DNA of 64,000 nt from Fen-178 sp963722575. GTDB lineage: Bacteria; Acidobacteriota; Terriglobia; Bryobacterales; Bryobacteraceae. A model generated the notes under the pieces. The model was not told the origin of the DNA. It saw nothing but the letters and a program-made list of their open reading frames with translations, and searched no databases. The position numbers were made by a program, and so were the translations under genes. The DNA lies in contig CAVRNR010000022.1 of the NCBI GenBank assembly GCA_963722575.1, positions 1,364,001 to 1,428,000 on the forward strand, written 5' to 3'. Every line of letters starts with the position of its first letter. The first letter of the stretch is position 1. Of this stretch, positions 58,270-64,000 are shown piece by piece.

Positions 58270-60258
58270 CTATATCCTGTGGAATGCCTTCAATATCTCC
58301 CGCGTGGAGTAGTGCAGTGCAATCGGCCGGCCGTGGGGGCAGCTCATGGGGCAATCCGTGGCCGCCAGGGCCCGTAGCAGCCACTCCATTTTGGCGGCGT
58401 CCAGGCGGGTGTTGATCTTGATGGCCGCGCGGCAGGCGATCCCGGCGCAGATGGCGCGGCGCAGATCGTCCATGGAGGCGCCGCGCAGCTCGCCCTCGGC
58501 GATTTCCAGAACCTCGAAGATGATCTTCTCCAGGTCCGCGGCCCCTACCGCGGCGGGCGCGGCCTTCACCGCTATGGTGCGGTGGCCGAACGGCTCGGTC
58601 TCGAAGCCGGCGGCGTGCAGCTCGTCGGCGATGCGGGCGTAGTCGATCTGCTGCGCGGCGGTGAGTTGTAGAACGAGCGGCATCAGCAGGCGCTGCATCT
58701 CCACGCGGCCGGCGGCGCGCTGTTTCATGACCTGCTCGAACAAGATGCGCTCGTGCGCCACGTGCTGGTCGATGATCCACAGGCCGTCGCGGCCGGCGGC
58801 GATGATAAAGCTCTCGTGGATCTGGCCCAGCGGCCGCAGGTCCGAGAGCACCGAGAGCGACATCTCGGGCGGTGGGATGGCCTCCGGCGGGAATTCGCCG
58901 TGCGCGTCCAGCGTGCGCTGAAGCTTGCCGGAAGGCGGGGGCCCCGGCGTGACTTCGAGCGGCGGCGCGCTGAAATCCAGGCGCGGCGCGGACCCGGCGG
59001 TGGGCCGCAACGCGAATTCCGGCAGCGCCGGCTCGGGCTCGGGCTCCGGCTCGGCGAGGCTCACCGCCGCCGGCGCTTCGTTCTCCATCATCTGGCTGAA
59101 TTCGGAGTACGGAAGCCGCGCCACCGGCTGCGCGGCCGCCGAGGGCTGCACCGCCGGCGAAAACGCGGGCGCCGGCCGGCTCTCCATCAACCGCCCGCGT
59201 ATGGTATCGCGCACGAAATCGTGCACGAACGACCCGTGCCGGAAACGTACCTCGGTTTTCGAAGGGTGCACATTCACATCCACCTCGCCCGGGTCGCATT
59301 CCAGAAACAGCAGCGCGAAAGGGTACGCCGAAGCCGGCATCAGGTTGTGGTAGGCCGAGGAGAGCGCGTGCAGCAAGGTGCGGTCGCGGATGAGGCGGCG
59401 GTTGACGAAAATGAAAATCGAATTCCGGTTGGCCTTCTGCACCTGCGGCCGCGAGAAGAAGCCGGTCAGCCGGAAGGTGCGCAGCGGGGGATCGTCGTCC
59501 GGGCCGGCTTCCCGCCGGTATTCCGCAATGGCTTCGGAGGGCGGCACGCTGGGCGGCGGCAGGAATATCTCCTTCTCGCGCACGCCGATATCCACCAGCT
59601 CGTCGAGCACCTGGCTGCCGAAGACCTGGTAAACGCGCTCTTTCAGGGTGGCCACCGGCGTTACGTGCAGCAACTCGGTGGCGCCGCTGGTGAGGCGAAA
59701 GGTCCGCTCCGGGTGCGCCAGGCTGTAGTGCGTGACGAGCGACGCGATGTGGGCCAGCTCGGTCGGCTCCGTGCGCAGGAATTTCCTGCGGGCGGGCACG
59801 TTATAGAATAGGTCTCGCACGGTGATCACCGTGCCGCCGCCGAGCGCGGCTTCCTCGCAGCGCAGCATCTTGCCGCCGGCGATCTCGATGCGCGTGCCGG
59901 TGGTCTCTTCCGCGGAGCGGGTTTCGAGCAGCAGGCGCGAGACCGATGCGATCGACGGCAGCGCCTCGCCGCGGAACCCCAGCGTGGCAATCGAGAGCAG
60001 GTCCTTCACATCGCGCAGCTTGCTGGTGGCATGCCGCTCGAAGGCCAGCAGCGCGTCGTCCCGCAGCATGCCGCAGCCGTCGTCCACCACGCGGATCAGC
60101 CGCCGGCCGCCCGATTCCACTTCCACTCGCAAGTCCGTCGCGCCGGCGTCCAGGGAGTTTTCCAGAAGTTCCTTCACCACCGACGCCGGCCGCTCCACCA
60201 CTTCCCCGGCGGCGATCTTGTTGGCCACCTGGTCGGGAAGAATGCGAATGCGGCCCAT
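58270..60258 (-). CDS. mutL: DNA mismatch repair protein MutL
   Basis: The 662-residue protein has the GHKL ATPase motifs (KELLENSLDAGATDLRVEVE, VVDDGCGMLRDD, TLGFRGEALPSIASVSRLL), the N-terminal transducer (NRNSIFIFVNRRLIRDRTLL, VDVNVHPSKTEVRF), a Pro/Glu-rich linker (about 350-470) with an EPEPEPEPA stretch, and a C-terminal domain with the endonuclease motif DQHVAHERILFEQVM and SCPHGRPIALHY. It should nick the new strand during mismatch repair. Beta-clamp and MutS genes are not nearby. Confidence 0.95.
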   Translation of the reverse strand: MGRIRILPDQVANKIAAGEVVERPASVVKELLENSLDAGATDLRVEVESGGRRLIRVVDDGCGMLRDDALLAFERHATSKLRDVKDLLSIATLGFRGEALPSIASVSRLLLETRSAEETTGTRIEIAGGKMLRCEEAALGGGTVITVRDLFYNVPARRKFLRTEPTELAHIASLVTHYSLAHPERTFRLTSGATELLHVTPVATLKERVYQVFGSQVLDELVDIGVREKEIFLPPPSVPPSEAIAEYRREAGPDDDPPLRTFRLTGFFSRPQVQKANRNSIFIFVNRRLIRDRTLLHALSSAYHNLMPASAYPFALLFLECDPGEVDVNVHPSKTEVRFRHGSFVHDFVRDTIRGRLMESRPAPAFSPAVQPSAAAQPVARLPYSEFSQMMENEAPAAVSLAEPEPEPEPALPEFALRPTAGSAPRLDFSAPPLEVTPGPPPSGKLQRTLDAHGEFPPEAIPPPEMSLSVLSDLRPLGQIHESFIIAAGRDGLWIIDQHVAHERILFEQVMKQRAAGRVEMQRLLMPLVLQLTAAQQIDYARIADELHAAGFETEPFGHRTIAVKAAPAAVGAADLEKIIFEVLEIAEGELRGASMDDLRRAICAGIACRAAIKINTRLDAAKMEWLLRALAATDCPMSCPHGRPIALHYSTREILKAFHRI

Positions 60259-60273
60259 GATGTTATCGGCGGT

Positions 60274-60828
60274 CTACGCCAGGTTGAGCACCTGCTTGAC
60301 GGTCCCGCTCTGCTCCTGTATCTTCCCCTGGAGCATCATGAGCGCGTAAATGAGCTGCTCGGGCCGCGGCGGGCATCCGGGCACGAACACGTCGATGGGG
60401 ATCACCTGGTTCACCGGAACCAGCGCGTAGTTGTTGAACACCCCCGTGGAGGTGGCGCACGCGCCCATGGAGATGGCCCACTTCGGTTCCGGCATCTGCT
60501 GGTAGAGGTGGCGGATGACGGGCGCCATTTTTTGGGAGACTCGTCCGGCGATGATCATGAGGTCCGATTGCCGCGGCGATCCGCGAAAAACCTCGGCGCC
60601 GAAGCGCGCGATATCGAACCGCGAAGCGGACATCGACATCATTTCGATGGCGCAACAAGCCAGTCCGAAGGTCATGGGCCAAATGGAGTTCTTGCGCGCC
60701 CAGTTCACGGCGCGGTCGAGCGTGGTCAGCACGATCCCTTCGGAAAGGGCGGCGGCGGTATTGGCGACCGAGTAATCGTCAATCCGCGCAAACAACTCCG
60801 CCGGACCACTGGCGAGGGGCTTCTCCAT
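60274..60828 (-). CDS. nuoB: NADH-quinone oxidoreductase subunit B
   Basis: The 184-residue protein has the N2 cluster ligands: WPMTFGLACCAIEMMSM, MGACATSTGVFNNY and FVPGCPPRPEQLIYALM, plus ARFGAEVFRGSPRQSDLMII. ATG 60828 has AATAAGGG before it. It lies alone here, away from other nuo genes, as happens when several complex I gene copies exist. It ends 15 bases upstream of the mutL start, on the same strand. Confidence 0.93.
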   Translation of the reverse strand: MEKPLASGPAELFARIDDYSVANTAAALSEGIVLTTLDRAVNWARKNSIWPMTFGLACCAIEMMSMSASRFDIARFGAEVFRGSPRQSDLMIIAGRVSQKMAPVIRHLYQQMPEPKWAISMGACATSTGVFNNYALVPVNQVIPIDVFVPGCPPRPEQLIYALMMLQGKIQEQSGTVKQVLNLA

Positions 60829-61128
60829 ACCCTTATTTTCGCATGGAACAGACGGCGGGGAACCCACCGGGGGCAAAGACCCGCATCGGGCGCCGCGCTG
60901 CTTGCCGCTTCCGCGCGCTCCGCGCGTCGCCCCCCGTGAGCGTGTATGGTATAAACGGGTGGGGGATTGGGCGACGAACATTACAGTTTCCTTCGGCCCC
61001 TTAAGACTATGCCTCGGCACCGTCGTCCCGGGAGGAAGATCCCGCCGGACACCAGGACATCCCCAATCAGCCGAAAACCGCCCCCTGCGGTGAGCGTCCC
61101 TGCCTTGCCGCCAGCCGTTCTGGCGCGG

Positions 61129-62811
61129 ATGGCTGCGCTGCGGCGCCGGGCGTGCCATGCTGCGGGCCTCGCGGGATTCGCTTACGCAGTCCTGGTCTTG
61201 ATTATGTGGGGAGCTTTCGGCCTGCACAGCGGGTTTTACGGCGAAACTGCCTTTCCTTACATGAGCGAAACCACCTCGGCCCTGAAGGGCTTCCTGTACC
61301 CCGGCGACGCGCTCCGGATTCAGATGAATACGTTCTACCAGCTTCCATATCTCATCGGCAAGGCAATCGGAGTCCAAGGGAGCTACGTACCTTACCAGGT
61401 GGTGTATGCGGTTCTATGGTGGGCTCGTGGATTTCTGGTCTTCCTCATCCTTAGGAAATTCCTTCCCGGGTCTCTGTCTGTTTGCTATGCCGCTGGCGCG
61501 CTGGTGGTGCTCCACGCTTCGGATGGCGCGTTGGGTTGGATTGGGCAAATGAACCAATTTGGTTTCATCTTCTGGATGGTACTGGCATTCTATCTGCTCA
61601 CGTTAGGGGCTGAATCGGCAAAGTGGGCTTGGGCGGCCCTCTTTGTAATCGCGGCGGGCCTTTGCGAATACATGTCCCTTTGGAGCTATGAAAGCCAGCT
61701 TCCGCTCATGCTGGTACTGCCGCTGGGCCTGCTCTTCCGTTGGCGGTCGTGGCGCAAGCTGGCGTTCCTTTATGGGGCATGGTACTCCATTCTCGCTATC
61801 TACATCCGGCTGACTATCTTGCGATACGTGAATTCCGCGGAGCATACTTACCAGCAATTGGTGGTGCGGAAGGGGTGGAGTTGGCGGAGCCTGCTGGGGG
61901 ACTGGTTCTTCAATATCGCAGCCAGCCTGGAGTTTTGGAAGTGGCCGCGCGGCGATTGGAAGGCTCCGAAGAGTGAGGCTTATCTGCTCGCATTGCTCGC
62001 CGCCCTCGTGTTTATCGCCTGTGGGCTGGCCTTCATGCGACTCACGCGGGAGAATCGCAGGCCGAACCCATTCGTCGAGAGCATGCGGACCTGGTGGACT
62101 CTTCTCGGAGTCGGATTCATTTTGGTGGCCCTGAGCTTTCCCGTCTACCTGCTGTTAGACTCCGCCCGGGAACTGTGGCGGACGCAGTTCCTGTCGGGCA
62201 TCGGCGCCGGTTTGGTGCTCGCCGCTCTCTGCGGTCTGGCATCGCATCCCTTCGTGCGGCGGACGGCGAAAATCGCGCTGTTTCTGGCTTTTGGAGCGGG
62301 AATCGCTTTCTTCGGCAGTGCCTCCGCCATCCAGAAGTGCGCGTTCGAAAGGTGGCTCTGGGAGCGCCATCGCGTTGCGATCAAAGAGATCTTGGACGTT
62401 GCGCCCAGTGTTGAGCCCAATACCGTCATCGTGCTTACGAATGTGCCCAAGGACAATGATCCGTTTGGGCACGATATGTGGCTGGACCTGGCGCTGCGGC
62501 TGGTGTATCCAGGCATTCCGGTAGCGGGAGTCTATTACTACTCCGACGGCACGCCCGGCCCGGGCGATGGCTTGAAGGCTGAGGGAAACTCGTGGAGGTG
62601 GGACGGTGCGGGTTTTCTGCCGATCTTTCCGGTTATCGGTCTTGCCAACACGGTGATTGTCGATTACGAACCATCGGGCCAAGGAAAAATCGAGGCGGCG
62701 TGGCCGGCTTTCTTGTGCAACACGCGTTGCGCGACAGAACTATACCATCCAGATACCCGCGTAACCGGGCCGATCTCACCCATCGCCAGCCGCCGTTACC
62801 GGCTGGACTAG
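61129..62811 (+). CDS. Polytopic membrane protein of unknown function (glycosyltransferase-like topology)
   Basis: About ten membrane helices are visible, among them GLAGFAYAVLVLIMWGAFGL, FWMVLAFYLLTLGAES, PLMLVLPLGLLFRW, YLLALLAALVFIACGLAFM and GVGFILVALSFPVYLLLD. A loop after helix 1 holds acidic/aromatic residues (HSGFYGETAFPYMSETT); the C-terminal 150 residues form a soluble domain (TVIVLTNVPKDNDPFGHDMW). This resembles ArnT/GT-C-like proteins but no firm motif was found. The start is uncertain: ATG 61129 is conservative, GTG 61090 and ATG 61009 are in frame; none has a good ribosome site. Confidence 0.65.
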   Translation: MAALRRRACHAAGLAGFAYAVLVLIMWGAFGLHSGFYGETAFPYMSETTSALKGFLYPGDALRIQMNTFYQLPYLIGKAIGVQGSYVPYQVVYAVLWWARGFLVFLILRKFLPGSLSVCYAAGALVVLHASDGALGWIGQMNQFGFIFWMVLAFYLLTLGAESAKWAWAALFVIAAGLCEYMSLWSYESQLPLMLVLPLGLLFRWRSWRKLAFLYGAWYSILAIYIRLTILRYVNSAEHTYQQLVVRKGWSWRSLLGDWFFNIAASLEFWKWPRGDWKAPKSEAYLLALLAALVFIACGLAFMRLTRENRRPNPFVESMRTWWTLLGVGFILVALSFPVYLLLDSARELWRTQFLSGIGAGLVLAALCGLASHPFVRRTAKIALFLAFGAGIAFFGSASAIQKCAFERWLWERHRVAIKEILDVAPSVEPNTVIVLTNVPKDNDPFGHDMWLDLALRLVYPGIPVAGVYYYSDGTPGPGDGLKAEGNSWRWDGAGFLPIFPVIGLANTVIVDYEPSGQGKIEAAWPAFLCNTRCATELYHPDTRVTGPISPIASRRYRLD

Positions 62812-63115
62812 TGGAGTGCGGCGCAAGAAATGCGCCCTATCCACTCCCGGCTGATCGTCGTGCTCGACCCGTGGAGCGACCTTTTAGGTTGCCACGTCGG
62901 CGTCTGCGCCGACGTTCTTCGGGGAATGCCGGTAGGAATACCAGCATGGCAGGCGAACCGCCTGCTCCACGGCGCGCTGGATAAGGCGCATCATTTGTGC
63001 CGCGGTACACCAGGTCCTTCAAGCTCCGGCCGTCAAAAGGCGGCCTGGGCGGGCACCTGCTTCATCCCCGATGCACGCCAGCGTGCCGGGTCTGTTCGCG
63101 ACGCGATATGACTGG
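62812..63115. other. Gene-free stretch with small hairpins
   Basis: Two short palindromes stand out: CGTCGGCG/CGCCGACG around 62897-62916 and GCAGGCG/CGCCTGC around 62951-62968, as in short dispersed repeats. A minus-strand Arg-rich frame covers them but has no ribosome site or family match. It separates two convergent genes. Confidence 0.45.
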
Positions 63116-64000
63116 CTATTGAGGCGGCCCTTCGCGAGCTCCGGCCTTTGAATCCAAGACTTCCACTGCCGTGATCGCTTTCATCAGGAAAGTAGCCGGA
63201 GGGCCCTCCGCACCGTTCAGGATTCCAAGATGGATCTCCTGGCCGCTCTTCAAGTCCACCCAGAAATCCATTTCGCGATCGTTTTCGGCCGGGTGCCCCC
63301 GGGTGGACAGGGCACGCCAAAGTGACCCGTCACCGATAGCCGCCCCAAAATTGGGTTCTATGTTCTCCTGCTCGAACCTGAGTGCGAAACGGTACTTTCC
63401 AGCGGCTGGGGCAACCAGAGCGGGATAGATTGCCACGAGCCTGCCCAGGGCGCGGGGCGGGTACACCCTCACTCCTCCCGCGGCCGTGTGCAGGTATTGC
63501 GCATTCACCCCCGTCCAAAGACCCAACGGGAAAGCCGCCGGCGCCGTGGAGCCTTCCACCGGTTGCAGATGCCCTTTGCCGTTGGGGCCGAATACCGCGC
63601 GCAATGGCCGCCACCGGGCAGCATCGACTTCAGCCGTCAGCAGTGCCATGGTGTATCGATGGGAATTATGCTCAATGATATCGTTCTCGACAAACTTGGC
63701 GCGCATCCCATACGGCTCCCAGCACTGCGAAAGTCTCGTACGGGCCAATTCGGAGACGTGGTCGCGGCTGGAGGAGAGGACGACAAAAAGTGTGCCCGGC
63801 AGTACGTCCACATCGCAGGATAGTTCCGGAAACCTGTTCCCCACGCTGGACCAGAGGTAAGTGGAACCTAAGGCGTAGTAATCCATGGCGCTGGGGTCGT
63901 GATCGTCAAACCAGAATCGAAAGGGATGGCCGTTCCGAATGGTTTCGATGCGCTGTCTGGCATGCATGAGAACTTCATACTGCCGGCGGTACGCATGGGG
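63116..64000 (-). CDS. Protein of unknown function, 5' end beyond the window
   Basis: The minus-strand frame is open to the last base (295 codons visible), and the reading PHAYRRQYEVLMHARQ runs through the window edge, so an internal ATG at 63967 is probably not the start. The visible part is soluble: YYALGSTYLWSSVGNRFPEL, LPGTLFVVLSSSRDHV, YGMRAKFVENDIIEHNSHRY, and a beta-rich end (FRFALRFEQ-like, DREMDFWVDLKSGQEIHLGI). It may be the C-terminal domain of a membrane protein similar to the convergent neighbour at 61129, whose tail also follows a helix bundle. Family not recognised. Confidence 0.6.
   Translation of the reverse strand, partial: PHAYRRQYEVLMHARQRIETIRNGHPFRFWFDDHDPSAMDYYALGSTYLWSSVGNRFPELSCDVDVLPGTLFVVLSSSRDHVSELARTRLSQCWEPYGMRAKFVENDIIEHNSHRYTMALLTAEVDAARWRPLRAVFGPNGKGHLQPVEGSTAPAAFPLGLWTGVNAQYLHTAAGGVRVYPPRALGRLVAIYPALVAPAAGKYRFALRFEQENIEPNFGAAIGDGSLWRALSTRGHPAENDREMDFWVDLKSGQEIHLGILNGAEGPPATFLMKAITAVEVLDSKAGAREGPPQ

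Overview
The window looks like chromosomal DNA of an acidobacterium close to Candidatus Solibacter / Bryobacterales. This is an inference from family content: GC-rich sequence, an ADOP-type (acidobacterial duplicated orphan permease) FtsX/MacB-like permease plus decayed copies of it, an M56 peptidase fused to a GWxTD domain, an exported protein with an IPTL-CTERM-like tail, and a class II ribonucleotide reductase. No rRNA gene, CRISPR array or phage module was seen.

1-9.8 kb is the accessory part. It starts with the 5' end of waaA, two exported proteins of unknown role, a graveyard of gene scraps (ADOP permease, nrdJ, TolC), a superoxide reductase and a vapBC-like pair with an operator over its start codon. 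At 5211-8428 lies a 3.2-kb IS1-family element with terminal inverted repeats and an 8-bp target duplication (CCGCCGGG). It splits a beta-propeller gene so exactly that removing it restores one 385-codon frame. Besides its transposase it carries a winged-helix-like protein, a class II (Leu-like) tRNA whose anticodon reads as UUA (codon UAA, ochre), a protein with a HEPN RNase motif and a small membrane protein, all on one strand. A mobile element carrying a candidate ochre-suppressor tRNA and a HEPN protein is the most unusual thing here.

9.8-19.4 kb holds a barrel-type outer-membrane protein, nrdJ with an NrdR-box-like promoter, a phosphorylation-dead receiver, a full ADOP permease, an enolase-superfamily enzyme with a Tat-like leader, then scraps of a [NiFe]-hydrogenase large subunit, an ADOP permease and an HTH antitoxin. 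19.4-24.3 kb is the imuA-imuB-dnaE2 mutagenesis cassette with a LexA-like site over the promoter. dnaE2 carries a one-base frameshift and imuB has a dispersed repeat inside its coding sequence.

24.3-42.4 kb is metabolic and envelope DNA: a membrane protein with its XRE regulator, a fumarylacetoacetate hydrolase-family enzyme, a wrecked transketolase, a cupin, GarR-like reductase, an RND efflux operon (MFP-RND-OMF), aldo/keto reductase ending in a perfect 30-bp inverted repeat, a GH35-type glycosidase, an EamA transporter, a D-2-hydroxyacid dehydrogenase, and a BlaI/BlaR-like pair.

42.4-54 kb: a minus-strand operon for branched-chain amino-acid breakdown (ferredoxin, 2-oxoacid:ferredoxin oxidoreductase alpha, fused beta-gamma, IlvE), a methyltransferase, rsmE, two metallophosphoesterases, lutABC for lactate oxidation, and a TrpB2-type synthase. 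54-64 kb: gamma-glutamyltransferase, the IPTL-CTERM-like protein, an IS1380 remnant, a MntA-HepT toxin-antitoxin pair, mutL, nuoB, a polytopic membrane protein and a gene cut by the window end. All readings were made by eye; start codons are marked where uncertain.
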